NCBI RefSeq assembly: GCF_002814235.1
Contig: NZ_PHSU01000003.1
Coordinates: 434,001 to 498,000, forward strand
Length of the DNA stretch: 64,000 nucleotides
Reading direction: 5' to 3'
DNA from: Pseudomonas sp. QS1027
Lineage (GTDB): Bacteria; Pseudomonadota; Gammaproteobacteria; Pseudomonadales; Pseudomonadaceae
Below the pieces are notes generated by a model. It saw nothing but the letters and a program-made list of their open reading frames with translations, was not told where the DNA came from and ran no database searches. The first letter of the stretch is position 1, and each line of letters opens with the position of its first letter. Positions 7,464 to 18,100 of the stretch are shown in pieces. A program made the position numbers and the translations under genes.

Positions 7464-8249
7464 ATGCTTCCGGCTCTATGGGTTGCAAAAACAGGTTTGG
7501 CGGCACAAGACACCAACCTGACGACTATTTCCAACAACCTGGCCAACGTCTCGACCACCGGCTTCAAACGTGATCGCGCCGAGTTCCAGGACCTGCTGTA
7601 TCAGATCAAGCGTCAGCCGGGTGCCGAGTCGACCCAGGACAGCGAACTGCCGTCGGGCCTGCAACTGGGTACCGGTGTGCGGATCGTCGGCACCCAGAAA
7701 AACTTCGCCGCCGGTAGCCTGCAAACCACCGACCAGCCGCTGGACATGGCCGTCAACGGCCGCGGTTTCTTCCAGATCCTGCAACCGGACGGCACCACGG
7801 CCTACACCCGTGACGGTACCTTCCACCTGAGCAATACCGGGCAGATCGTCACCGCCAGCGGCTTCACCCTGCAGCCGGCGATCATCATCCCGAACAACGC
7901 CCAGACCTTCACCGTCGGCCAGGACGGCACGGTCTCGATCACCGTCGCCGGCAACCCGGCTTCGCAAGTGATCGGCAACATCCAGACCGCCGACTTCATC
8001 AACCCGGCCGGCCTGCAGTCCATGGGTGGCAACCTGTTCCTGGAAACCGCCGCCAGCGGCGCGCCGCAAGTCGGCACCCCGGGCCTCAACGGTTTCGGTA
8101 CCACCGAGCAGAGCACCCTGGAAACTTCCAACGTCAGCACCGTGGAAGAAATGGTCAACATGATCACCACCCAGCGTGCCTACGAGATGAACTCCAAGGT
8201 GATTTCCACCGCCGACCAGATGCTCCAGTACGTCGCACAGAACCTGTAA
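7464..8249 (+). CDS. flgG: Flagellar distal rod protein FlgG
   Basis: A 261-residue protein forming the distal rod that crosses the peptidoglycan and outer membrane. It shows the family N-terminal motif ISNNLANVSTTGFKRDRAEF, the FlgG-specific segment following it, and the C-terminal NVSTVEEMVNMITTQRAYE helix. The length is typical. An AGGAG ribosome site precedes the ATG. It lies 46 bases after flgF in the same operon. Confidence 0.98.
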   Translation: MLPALWVAKTGLAAQDTNLTTISNNLANVSTTGFKRDRAEFQDLLYQIKRQPGAESTQDSELPSGLQLGTGVRIVGTQKNFAAGSLQTTDQPLDMAVNGRGFFQILQPDGTTAYTRDGTFHLSNTGQIVTASGFTLQPAIIIPNNAQTFTVGQDGTVSITVAGNPASQVIGNIQTADFINPAGLQSMGGNLFLETAASGAPQVGTPGLNGFGTTEQSTLETSNVSTVEEMVNMITTQRAYEMNSKVISTADQMLQYVAQNL

Positions 8250-8304
8250 TCAAGTCTATGAGGCGGCCTGAAGGGCGCCTGCAACACCGTGAGGTAATAG
8301 GGTC

Positions 8305-8982
8305 ATGAATCGGTTGTTTTCCATGCTCGCGTTGAGCGCGATGGCGCTGTTGGCCGGCTGCATGAGCCCGCCACCCAAGCCCAATGACCCGTATTACGCG
8401 CCGGTGTTGCCGCGTACCCCGTTGCCCGCCGCGGCGAACAACGGTTCGATCTACCAGGCGGGCTTCGAGCAGAACCTGTATGGCGACCGCAAGGCTTTCC
8501 GGGTCGGCGACATTGTCACCATTACCCTGAACGAAGCCACCCAGGCGAGCAAGAACGCCAACTCCGACCTGTCGAAGAAAGACGCCAACAACTTTGGCCT
8601 GACCACGCTCTTCGGCTCGTCGGTGACCAGCGGCAACGCGAACCTGAATGTCGGCTATGGCGGCACCAAGACCACCGACGGCTCGTCCAAGGCCGCGCAG
8701 AGCAACAGCCTGACCGGCTCGATCACCGTGACCGTGGCTGACGTGCTGCCCAACGGCATCATCGCCGTCCGTGGCGAGAAGTGGTTGACCCTCAACACCG
8801 GCAATGAGCTGGTGCGCATCGCCGGGATGATCCGGGCGGATGATATCGCCACCGATAACACCGTTCCGTCCACTCGCGTGGCCGATGCGCGCATTACCTA
8901 CTCGGGTACCGGCGCCTTTGCCGATACGAGCCAGCCGGGTTGGCTCGACCGCTTCTTCCTCAGTCCGCTCTGGCCTTTCTAG
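8305..8982 (+). CDS. flgH: Flagellar L-ring lipoprotein FlgH
   Basis: A 225-residue outer-membrane L-ring protein. The signal peptide ends in the lipobox LLAGC with lipidated C19, then a proline-rich linker (PPPKPNDP). [13 protein letters not shown] and the closing [21 protein letters not shown] are characteristic of FlgH. It works with FlgI to form the bushing around the rod. The stop is followed after eleven bases by the flgI ATG. Confidence 0.97.
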   Translation: MNRLFSMLALSAMALLAGCMSPPPKPNDPYYAPVLPRTPLPAAANNGSIYQAGFEQNLYGDRKAFRVGDIVTITLNEATQASKNANSDLSKKDANNFGLTTLFGSSVTSGNANLNVGYGGTKTTDGSSKAAQSNSLTGSITVTVADVLPNGIIAVRGEKWLTLNTGNELVRIAGMIRADDIATDNTVPSTRVADARITYSGTGAFADTSQPGWLDRFFLSPLWPF

Positions 8983-8993
8983 GTGCTACGACC

Positions 8994-10103
8994 ATGTTCA
9001 ATCTCAAGCATCTGATGGCGGCTGTGCTGCTGATGTCTACCGCTCTCGGTGCCCAGGCCGAGCGGTTGAAGGACATCGCCAGTATTTCCGGCGTGCGTTC
9101 CAACCAGCTGATTGGTTATGGCCTGGTGGTCGGTCTCAACGGTTCGGGTGACCAGACCACGCAGACGCCGTTCACCCTGCAGACCTTCAACAACATGCTT
9201 TCGCAGTTCGGCATCAAGGTGCCGGCCAACGCCGGTACCGTGCAGCTGAAGAACGTCGCGGCGGTGTCGATCAGTGCCGATCTGCCGGCGTTCGCCAAGC
9301 CGGGGCAGGTGGTGGATATCACCGTCTCGTCCATCGGTAACGCCAAGAGCCTGCGCGGCGGCACCCTGTTGATGACGCCACTCAAGGGTATCGACGGCAA
9401 TGTCTACGCCATCGCCCAGGGCAACCTGGTGGTGGGCGGTTTCGATGCTTCGGGGGCGGACGGTTCGAAGATCACCGTCAACGTTCCGTCGGCCGGCCGT
9501 ATTCCCGGCGGGGCTTCGGTGGAGCGCGCGGTACCGAGTGGTTTCAACCAGGGCAACAGCCTGACCTTGAACCTCAACCGTTCCGACTTCACCACCGCCA
9601 AGCGGGTCGTCGACAAGGTCAATGACCTGCTCGGCCCGGGCGTGGCCCAGGCCATCGACGGCGGCTCGATCCGCGTCACCGCGCCGCTGGATCCGAGCCA
9701 GCGGGTCGACTACCTGTCGATGCTGGAAAACCTCGAGGTTGATCCGGGCCAGGCGGTGGCGAAAGTCATCATCAACTCGCGCACCGGCACTATCGTGATC
9801 GGCCAGAACGTCAAGGTGTCGCCGGCCGCGGTGACCCACGGCAGCCTGACCGTGACCATTACCGAAGACCCGATCGTCAGCCAGCCGGGGCCGCTGTCCA
9901 ACGGCACCACGGCGGTGGTACCGCGTTCGCGGGTCAACGCCCAGCAGGAAGCCAAGCCGATGTTCAAGTTTGGCCCGGGGACCACCCTGGACGAGATCGT
10001 CCGTGCGGTGAACCAGGTGGGTGCGGCGCCAGGCGACTTGATGGCGATCCTCGAAGCCTTGAAACAGGCCGGCGCCTTGCAAGCCGACCTGATCGTGATC
10101 TGA
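8994..10103 (+). CDS. flgI: Flagellar P-ring protein FlgI
   Basis: A 369-residue periplasmic P-ring subunit. A Sec signal peptide (about residues 1-22, ending GAQA) is followed by [20 protein letters not shown], the conserved mature start. [14 protein letters not shown] and [26 protein letters not shown] segments mark the C-terminal half. I use ATG 8994, because the longer frame from 8940 would add 18 residues overlapping flgH and hide the signal peptide. It is assembled around the rod in the periplasm. Confidence 0.97.
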   Translation: MFNLKHLMAAVLLMSTALGAQAERLKDIASISGVRSNQLIGYGLVVGLNGSGDQTTQTPFTLQTFNNMLSQFGIKVPANAGTVQLKNVAAVSISADLPAFAKPGQVVDITVSSIGNAKSLRGGTLLMTPLKGIDGNVYAIAQGNLVVGGFDASGADGSKITVNVPSAGRIPGGASVERAVPSGFNQGNSLTLNLNRSDFTTAKRVVDKVNDLLGPGVAQAIDGGSIRVTAPLDPSQRVDYLSMLENLEVDPGQAVAKVIINSRTGTIVIGQNVKVSPAAVTHGSLTVTITEDPIVSQPGPLSNGTTAVVPRSRVNAQQEAKPMFKFGPGTTLDEIVRAVNQVGAAPGDLMAILEALKQAGALQADLIVI

Positions 10104-10113
10104 GGCCGTCGAT

Positions 10114-11412
10114 ATGGTGGACATGCGCAAGAGCGGGCTGGCAAGCACCGGCGACTCCGGTGCCTACAGCGACCTGAACCGAATGAACAGCCTGAAGGTC
10201 GGCAATCGCGACAGCGACGCCAACATTCGCAAGGTGGCGCAGGAGTTCGAGTCGCTGTTCGTTGGTGAAATGCTCAAGTCCGCACGCGCAGCCACTGATG
10301 TCATGGCCCAGGACAATCCGCTCAATACCCCGGCGACCAAGCAGTACCAGGAAATGTACGACCATCAGTTGGCCGTGACCATGTCGCGCCAGGGTGGCGG
10401 TATCGGCCTGGCCGATGTGCTGGTGCGCCAGATGAGCAAGAACAAACCGACGCACCCCTCCCAGGGCGGGCTCAAGGTCGGGCCGCCAGCCGGTACGGTT
10501 GCGACCGAAACGCCGGTGCCGACACCGATCGATGCCGGCACCACCACGGCCGCGACCGCGGCGTCACCGTTCGCTCGCTCCAATGGCCAGCGGCCGTTGT
10601 GGGCCTCGCGGGTCGCCAGCCCGATCCACAACAGCGACGGCAGCCTGCACAACGACATGGCCAAGATCAACCAGCGCCGCCTGGCCCTGCCGAGCAAGCT
10701 GACCGATCGCCTGGTCGCCGGGCTGGTACCGTCGGCCGACGGCAGCCTGGCCACGGTCAACGCCCAGGCCGTGCCGGCGCGCAACAGTGCTTCCAGCGAT
10801 TCCGTGCTCCAGGGCCAGGCAGCCCACAGCTTGAGCAACGTGCCGACCACGCGCATGCAGATCTACGGTCGCGCGATGATGGCCCAGCCGCCGTTGGCAC
10901 CGGCCAAACAGGCGTTCAGCTCGCCCGACGATTTCGTCGCCACCATGCTGCCGATGGCGGAGCAGGCGGCCAAGCGCATCGGTGTCGATCCGCGTTACCT
11001 GGTGGCCCAGGCGGCCCTGGAAACCGGTTGGGGCAAATCGGTCATGCGCCAGCAGGACGGCAGCAGCAGTCACAACCTGTTCGGCATCAAGGCCGGCAGC
11101 AGTTGGCAGGGGCCGCAGGCCCGCGCCATCACCAGCGAGTTCAAAAATGGTCAGATGGTCAAGGAGACGGCGGACTTCCGTTCCTATGCCTCGTACCAGG
11201 ACAGCTTCCACGACCTGGTCACCATGCTGCAAAGCAATAATCGCTATCAAGATGTGCTGAAGTCGGCCGATAAACCTGAACAGTTTGTACGCGAGTTGCA
11301 AAAGGCCGGGTACGCCACCGACCCGGACTACGCCAGCAAGATTTCGCAAATAGCAAAACAGATGAAGAGCTACCAGAACTACGCTGCGGCGGGCGCTTCC
11401 ACGAATTTATAA
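10114..11412 (+). CDS. flgJ: Peptidoglycan hydrolase and rod cap FlgJ
   Basis: A 432-residue two-domain protein. Residues about 25-105 form the rod-cap domain (KVAQEFESLFVGEMLKSAR). A long Ala/Pro/Thr-rich linker follows, then a C-terminal GH73 glucosaminidase domain from about 270, with catalytic Glu in AQAALETGWGKS and the family NLFGIKAGSSW. It bores the peptidoglycan for rod assembly. ATG 10114 is chosen for its spacing from TGAGG at 10101; the GTG three bases later and ATG 10123 are possible alternatives. Confidence 0.96.
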   Translation: MVDMRKSGLASTGDSGAYSDLNRMNSLKVGNRDSDANIRKVAQEFESLFVGEMLKSARAATDVMAQDNPLNTPATKQYQEMYDHQLAVTMSRQGGGIGLADVLVRQMSKNKPTHPSQGGLKVGPPAGTVATETPVPTPIDAGTTTAATAASPFARSNGQRPLWASRVASPIHNSDGSLHNDMAKINQRRLALPSKLTDRLVAGLVPSADGSLATVNAQAVPARNSASSDSVLQGQAAHSLSNVPTTRMQIYGRAMMAQPPLAPAKQAFSSPDDFVATMLPMAEQAAKRIGVDPRYLVAQAALETGWGKSVMRQQDGSSSHNLFGIKAGSSWQGPQARAITSEFKNGQMVKETADFRSYASYQDSFHDLVTMLQSNNRYQDVLKSADKPEQFVRELQKAGYATDPDYASKISQIAKQMKSYQNYAAAGASTNL

Positions 11413-11422
11413 GGTCTGAATC

Positions 11423-13480
11423 ATGAGCTTGCTCAATATTGGTATGACGGGGTTGAACGCGGCCTCGTCGGCTTTGAACACCACCGGTAACAACATTTCC
11501 AACGTTGATACGGCTGGTTATTCACGTCAGCTGACCGTACAGACCAGTTCTGCCTCGCAGCAATACGGCAACGTATTCATCGGCACCGGCACGACCCTGG
11601 CGGATGTCCGTCGGGTGTACAGCGCCTACCTGAATTCGCAGGTGCAGACCGCGACCTCGCTCAACAGCGATTCGTCCTCGTACCTGGCCCAGGTCACGCC
11701 GACCGACTCCATGCTGTCCGATACCAACACCGGCATGACCGCTTCGTTGCAGCAGTTCTTCACTTCCCTGCAAAGCGTGTCCACCACCCCGACGGATGAT
11801 GCGTCCCGCCAGACGACGCTGACCAGTGCCCAGGCGTTGAGCAGCAAGCTCAACTCCCTCTCCCAGCAGTTGAGCGCCCAGAACACCGGGATCAACACCA
11901 ACCTGTCGGACATGTCCAGCCAGGTGAACAAGCTGGCGAGCACCATCGCCCAGTACAACGATCAGATTTCCAAGGTCACCACCGCCGCCGGTGCGCCGAA
12001 CGACCTGCTGGACCAGCGCGACGACGCGGTGCGCCAGTTGTCCGAGCTGGTCGGAACCCAGGTGGTCCAGCGCGGTTCGAGTTATGACGTCTACATTGGC
12101 AGCGGTCAGCCGCTGGTGATGGGCAACACCACCAACACCCTGTCCGCCGTGCCGAGCAAGGACGACCCGAGCCAGTCGGCCTTGCAACTGGATCGCGGTA
12201 CCAGCACCATCGATATCACCTCCACCGTGACCGGTGGCGAGATCGGTGGACTGTTGCGCTATCGCAGCGATGTGCTCGAGCCGTCGATCAACTCGCTGGG
12301 GCGCATTGCCATGGTCGCGGCCGACCAGATGAACAAGCAGCAGGCCCAGGGCATCGACAAGAACGGCAACTTCGGTGCGCCGCTGTTCAACGATATCAAC
12401 AGCCCCTCCCTGATCAGCCAGCGCAGTATCGCCAACGCGAACAACAGTGCCGGCTCCGGCAACCTGAACGTGACCATCGCCGACACCGGTGCGCTGACCA
12501 CCAACGACTACCAGGTAACCTTCAGCAGCGCGACCAACTACACCGTCACGCGCTCGGATGGCACCGCCATGGGCTCCTTCAGCACCGCGACCACGCCGCC
12601 ACCGGTGATCGACGGGATCACCCTGAGCCTGACCGGCGGCGCGATGAGTGCCGGCGACAGCTTCAAGGTGACGCCGACCCGCAACGGTGCCAGTGACATC
12701 CAGACGGTGATGACCAACGCGCAGAACATTGCCGCGGCGGCGCCGCTGAGCGGTGTCTCCAGTGCCAACAACGGTGGCACCTACACCCAGCCGACCCTGG
12801 TCGACCAGTTGGGCACGTCCAACACGACGAACAACGCCCAGTTGCAGGACGCCATCCAGTACGGCACGCCGGTCAAGATCGTCTTCGGTTCACCCGGTAC
12901 CGGTGCGACCGCGGGGACCCAGGGCTACACCCTGACCGATGCCCAGGGCAACACGATGGGCACCGGTACCATCGTGCCGGGGCAGGCCAACACCCTGAAC
13001 CTGAAAGTGAACATGGTCGACGCCAGCGGCAACCCGGTGATGGATACCTCGGTCACGCCGAACGTGCAGAAGACCTTCACCGTTCAGACCACGGTCAGCG
13101 GTAACCCGAAAGCCGGTGAAAGCTTCACCATGTCGATGACCGGCGCCGGTTCTTCGGACAACCGCAACAGCACCGCCCTGGTTGCCCTGCAAAACAGCAA
13201 GACCGTGGGCACGAACGCCACGAGCGGCGGCAGCAGCATCTCGGATGCGTATGGCACGTTGATTTCCACTGTCGGTAGCAAGGCGTCCCAGGCCACCTCG
13301 GACAACACGGCGACAACCACCATCCTGACCAACGCCACGGGCGCCCAAAGCTCCCTGTCCGGCGTCAACCTGGACGAAGAGTCCGCCAACCTGGTCAAGT
13401 ACCAGCAGTACTACACGGCCGCGTCGCAGATTATCAAAGCCGCCCAGGCCATCTTCAGCACGCTGCTCAGCAGCCTTTAA
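11423..13480 (+). CDS. flgK: Hook-associated protein 1 FlgK
   Basis: A 685-residue hook-filament junction protein. The N-terminal MSLLNIGMTGLNAASSALNT and NISNVDTAGYSRQ are diagnostic of FlgK. The C-terminal SGVNLDEESANLVKYQQYYT is the conserved D0 helix. The centre (about 330-580) is a Ser/Thr/Gly-rich variable region, longer than in enterics but usual for Pseudomonas. It is exported by the flagellar type III system and lies ten bases after flgJ. Confidence 0.98.
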   Translation: MSLLNIGMTGLNAASSALNTTGNNISNVDTAGYSRQLTVQTSSASQQYGNVFIGTGTTLADVRRVYSAYLNSQVQTATSLNSDSSSYLAQVTPTDSMLSDTNTGMTASLQQFFTSLQSVSTTPTDDASRQTTLTSAQALSSKLNSLSQQLSAQNTGINTNLSDMSSQVNKLASTIAQYNDQISKVTTAAGAPNDLLDQRDDAVRQLSELVGTQVVQRGSSYDVYIGSGQPLVMGNTTNTLSAVPSKDDPSQSALQLDRGTSTIDITSTVTGGEIGGLLRYRSDVLEPSINSLGRIAMVAADQMNKQQAQGIDKNGNFGAPLFNDINSPSLISQRSIANANNSAGSGNLNVTIADTGALTTNDYQVTFSSATNYTVTRSDGTAMGSFSTATTPPPVIDGITLSLTGGAMSAGDSFKVTPTRNGASDIQTVMTNAQNIAAAAPLSGVSSANNGGTYTQPTLVDQLGTSNTTNNAQLQDAIQYGTPVKIVFGSPGTGATAGTQGYTLTDAQGNTMGTGTIVPGQANTLNLKVNMVDASGNPVMDTSVTPNVQKTFTVQTTVSGNPKAGESFTMSMTGAGSSDNRNSTALVALQNSKTVGTNATSGGSSISDAYGTLISTVGSKASQATSDNTATTTILTNATGAQSSLSGVNLDEESANLVKYQQYYTAASQIIKAAQAIFSTLLSSL

Positions 13481-13493
13481 GGAGTCGTGATTC

Positions 13494-15059
13494 ATGCGCA
13501 TTTCCACCGCCCAGTATTACGAAACCACGGCTGCCAACTACCAGCGTGGCTACAACGCGACACTCCAGACCAGTGCCGAGGCCAGCAGCATGGTCAAGGT
13601 CAACACCGCCGCCGATGACCCGGTGGGCGCGGCGCGGCTGTTGCAATTGGGCCAGCAAAGCGCGTCGCTGACCCAGTACTCCAGTAATATCAGTTCGCTC
13701 AAAGGTTCGCTCAGCCAGTCGGAAACGGCCTTGACCGCGATTCAGAACGCCATGCAATCGGCCCGTGAAATCGGCCTGTCGGCCATCAGCGGCACCAACA
13801 CCGATGCTGATCGCAAGGCTTATGCCGCGCAATTGGGGCAGATCCAGCAAACGGTCCTCGGGTTGATGAACAGCCAGGATGCCAACGGCAACTACCTGTT
13901 CGGCGGTTCGAAGACCAGTACCCCGCCCTATACCGCCAACTCCGACGGGACCTACAGCTACAACGGCGATCAGTCGCAGTTGAACCTGGCGGTTGGCGAC
14001 AATAATACGGTGGCCAGCAATGTGACCGGCTGGGACGCGTTCCAGCAGTCCATCAACACCGCCCGCACCCAGGTCACCATGACTTCGCCGGCCGTGGACG
14101 ACGGCCGCGTCAGCCTGTCCAACGGCCAGGTCAGCAACAGTGCGACCTACGACGCCAAGTTCACCGCCGGCCAGCCCTATACCGTCAGCTTCCTCAGCAG
14201 TACCCAGATCAAGATCACCGATGCCGGCGGCAACGACGTCACTTCCGAAGCCAGCCAGAACGGCGTGATCAGCAACACCAGCGGCGTGAACCAGACGGTC
14301 AACTTCCGTGGTGTGGACCTGGGGCTGAGCCTCAACCTCCAGCCCGGCGATGTGCCGGACACCGCGATTGCCGGACATAGCTTCACCCTGGCGGCGCAGC
14401 CGGATACCTTCAATACCACGCGTAGCGCCGGCAACTCGTCGACCACCGTGGTGACCGGGGCGACGACCACCAACCAGGCGGCCTACGACAGCACCTTCCC
14501 CTCCAGTGGGGCGATCCTCAAGTTCACCAGTGCCACGGCCTATGACCTGTACGCTTCGCCGATCACGGCCAGCAGCCGGCCGGTGTCCTCGGGCACCATG
14601 ACCGGTTCGACGGCGACGGCGGCGGGGGTCAGCCTGACGTTGAGCGGTGCGCCGGCGGCCGGTGATCAGTTTGTGATCCAGCCGAACAATCACCAGACCC
14701 AGAACGTCCTCGACACCTTGAACCAGATGATTACTTCGTTGAACACGCCGGCCGATGGCATTCCGGTTGCCCAGCAGAAGCTGCTGGCGACCATGAACGC
14801 CGGTGTCAGCAACATCACCAGCGCGATGGACCAGGCAGGCAGCGCGATCACCGCCGTCGGTACCCGCGGCCAGACCATCGACGCCCAGGACGCCACCAAC
14901 CAGAGCATGGTTATCGCCAACACGACCGCCCAAGGGGCGATTCGCGACGCTGACCCGGCGGCGGTCATGACCCAACTGACCCTGCAGCAGACCATGTTGC
15001 AGGCGGCGCAGTTGGCGTTCAGCAAAATCAGCCAACTGGGCCTGTTCAACAAGATCTGA
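13494..15059 (+). CDS. flgL: Hook-associated protein 3 FlgL
   Basis: A 521-residue junction protein. MRISTAQYYETTAANYQRGY and VNTAADDPVGAARLLQL form the flagellin-like N-terminus, and AVMTQLTLQQTMLQAAQLAFSK the C-terminal D0/D1 helix. The protein is much longer than enteric FlgL (a little over 300 residues) because of an inserted Ser/Thr/Asn-rich central region (about 200-420), likely surface-exposed. It starts 13 bases after flgK. A terminator hairpin follows at 15071-15099. Confidence 0.97.
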   Translation: MRISTAQYYETTAANYQRGYNATLQTSAEASSMVKVNTAADDPVGAARLLQLGQQSASLTQYSSNISSLKGSLSQSETALTAIQNAMQSAREIGLSAISGTNTDADRKAYAAQLGQIQQTVLGLMNSQDANGNYLFGGSKTSTPPYTANSDGTYSYNGDQSQLNLAVGDNNTVASNVTGWDAFQQSINTARTQVTMTSPAVDDGRVSLSNGQVSNSATYDAKFTAGQPYTVSFLSSTQIKITDAGGNDVTSEASQNGVISNTSGVNQTVNFRGVDLGLSLNLQPGDVPDTAIAGHSFTLAAQPDTFNTTRSAGNSSTTVVTGATTTNQAAYDSTFPSSGAILKFTSATAYDLYASPITASSRPVSSGTMTGSTATAAGVSLTLSGAPAAGDQFVIQPNNHQTQNVLDTLNQMITSLNTPADGIPVAQQKLLATMNAGVSNITSAMDQAGSAITAVGTRGQTIDAQDATNQSMVIANTTAQGAIRDADPAAVMTQLTLQQTMLQAAQLAFSKISQLGLFNKI

Positions 15060-15070
15060 TTTGACCCGGA

Positions 15071-15099
15071 CGCGGGAGCCATCGTGGCTCTCGCGTTTT
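15071..15099 (+). terminator. Rho-independent terminator after flgL
   Basis: CGCGGGAGCC at 15071-15080 pairs with GGCTCTCGCG at 15086-15095 (one G-T wobble) around a 5-base loop and is followed by TTTTC. It closes the flgFGHIJKL transcript before the glycosylation island. Confidence 0.75.
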
Positions 15100-15171
15100 C
15101 ACCAACCGCCTTTTTCAGCGGTGCCAGTGGCTCGTCCGATCGGGTGAGTCGCGCCGCTTGCGAGCCCCGCC

Positions 15172-18100
15172 GTGAATCCAGTCCCACTCGTCAGCCTCGT
15201 CATTCCCGCCACCAATCCACGCTTTTTTGGCAAAGCCCTGCACAGTGCCTTGGGCCAGAGCTACGGCAATCTCGAAATCATCGTGTGCGATGACAGCCAG
15301 GATGACGAAATTGGCCGCTTGGTCGAGGTCATGAGTGAAGAGGCGGGTCGGGCGGTACGTTATGTCCGTAACGCGCGCAAGCTCGGGCATGTGGCTAACG
15401 TGCTCGCGGGGCTTGAGCTGGCCCAGGGCGAATTCATCAAGTTTCTCTACGATGACGACCAGCTGTTCGGCGCCTGTATCGAACGCCAGGCGCAGGTCCT
15501 GGTCGAGCAGGCCGACGTCAATCTGGTGCTGGCGCAGCGCATGTTCTGGGACGCCTACGATCTGCAACTGCCGATGCGTCTTGAGAACGCGACGTTGGCG
15601 CCCACTTGCTCGGTCTTCAAGGGCGAAGACCTGCTGGCGATTTTCGAGACCTTTCCCGTCAACATTCTGGGCGGTTTCAGCAATGCGCTGTTGCGTCGCA
15701 CGGATGCGCTGGAATGGCTGCCCGCCTTGACCCAGCCGGGGCATTGTTTTGTCGCCTCGCTGGAGCTCGCGCTTTACATCTGCCTGTTGCGTCGCGGCAA
15801 TATGGTGATGCTGAACCACGTCCTGAGTGTCGAGCGTCGTTACCCGGAGCGTCCCAGCCGGCAGCAGGCGATGCGTGAGGCGGTGCTCTCGGAGCGCGAA
15901 TGGCTGGTACAAATGCTCAAGGCGCGCAGTGGTGAGTCGGCCCCGGCCCATGGCTGGGTCCGTTTGTTGCCGCTGACCCGTGCCGACGAGTCGCCACGGG
16001 TCTGGGATGAACTGGCGTTGCTGCGGACCCTGGGCACCAAGCAGACCACCGAGATCTGGCGCGTCGGGGTGACCAGCGAAAGTTTTTCCGAAATGTATGC
16101 CCAGTGGTTGGCCTGTCGGACCCTGACGGAGCCCGATCGCAAACTACTGCCTGATGTCCTGCACGAGTGGTCGTGGCAGCCGAAGATCGTGGCGGTGGTG
16201 ATCGATCGCGAAGGCAGTTTCGCCGCCCTGGAGAGTACCCTGCAGAGTCTCGCCGGGCAGCTCTATCCGGCGGAGTTGACACTGGTACTGTCTGAGGCCT
16301 GCAGCGAGCCTGTGCTGTTGGACCGGGTGTTTACCTTGCCGTTGCAAGAGGACTGGCAGCAGCAACTCAATGAGCTGTTGGCCCAGGTTGACGGTGCTGA
16401 CTGGTTTTATCTGTTGCGTGCCGGGGATCGTCTGGTGGAGCCCGCGCTGCTGGTGCTGGCTGATCGCATCGTGCAGGCCGGCGAGGAATGCTGTTTCTAT
16501 AGTGACGAGAGCTGTTTGCACGACGGCGAGCCAGCGGAGCCGGTGTTCAAGCCCGACTTCAACCTGGACCTGATGCGCAGCTATCCGTATGTGGGCCGTG
16601 TCCTGGCCTTCAAGCGCGAGCCTTTCCTGGCGCTCGGCGGTTTCGATTCGCGACAGGGCGAATTGGCACCTCACGACCTGCTCTGGCGGCTGGTCGAGCA
16701 AGTCGGGACCCAGGCGGTCGGGCATATCACCGAGGTGCTGGTGGAGTCCGTGCTGTCGCTGTCCCAGTGGATATCACTGCCTGAGTTGCTCGAACTGAAC
16801 GCACCGCTGCTCGAGGCGCATCTGCAGCGTCTTGGCGTGCCCCATGAGTTGCGTGACAGAGGACAGGTGCTGTTCAACCGTGTGGATTATCTGCACGCCG
16901 ATCGACCGCTGGTCTCGATCATTATTGTCTGCAAGGATCAGTTGGCGGCGGTGCAGCGTTGTGTTGAAACCGTGTTGGAAAAAACCGCTTACCGCGAATA
17001 CGAGCTGCTGCTGGTGGACAATGGCAGTGAAAGTCCCGAGATGCTGGCCTGGTTGAGCGCCATGGCGAGCCTGGGCAGCGATCGTTTGCGTGTACTGACC
17101 TTTGCCCAACAGGGTCGGGCCGGCGTTACCAATGCCGCTGCCGGGCAAGCCAGGGGCGACTATCTGTTGCTGTTCAACCCCTATCTGATGGTGACTGACG
17201 GCCTTTGGCTCGACGAGATGCTCAACCATGCACAGCGCCCGGAAGTCGGCGTGGTGGGCCCCAAGCTGTTCAATGCCGATGGCCAGGTGGTGCATGCCGG
17301 TCTGGTGCTTGGATTGCATGGGCCAGCGGGTCTGCCTTTTCATGGTGAGTCCCTGCAGTCCGCGGGCTATATGCATCGTTTGCAGATCGCCCATGATCTG
17401 AGTGCGGTCGGCGCCGATTGTCTGATGGTGCGCAAGACCGTGTTCGACAGTGTGCAGGGGCTGGATGAAGCGCAGTTTGTGCAGACCCTCGGTGAAGTCG
17501 ATTTGTGCCTGAAAATTGGCCGCGGCGGTTACCTGGTGGTCTGGACACCCCATGCGCAACTAGCCCTGGGGGCCCGTCCCGGCGTTGTTCTCGAGGCGGA
17601 CCTGCAAGCCTTGCGCGAGCGTGAGCAGGAGGCGTTCTACCTGCGCTGGCTTCCAGTCATCGCACGGGATCCTGCCTACAATCCCAACCTGGGCCTGCGT
17701 GCCCTGGGCGGCGGCAGTTTCGGTCTCGAACCGGGTCTGCTGTCTGGATGGACGCCGTTTTCAGTTCGCAACCTGCCGAAGGTCCTGGCGCTTCCGGTCA
17801 ATGCCTCGGCCATCGGCCATTACCGGGTGACACAGCCATTGATCGAACTGCTGGCCGCTGGGCGAGCGGTCGGGCGGGCCATGTATGAAATGCCGTCGAT
17901 TATCGAGGTCGAGCGTCAGTCTCCTGACGTTATCGTGCTGCAGGGGCGTTATACCGAAGGGCCGATCAATGAATGCGTGCCGCTGAAGACCTACTCCAAT
18001 GCCCGACGTATCTATGAGCTGGATGACTATGTCATCCATCCGACCAAGAAAAACGCCCATGTTCGTAATATGCCGACCCTTGACGAGATGGAGGCGCTGG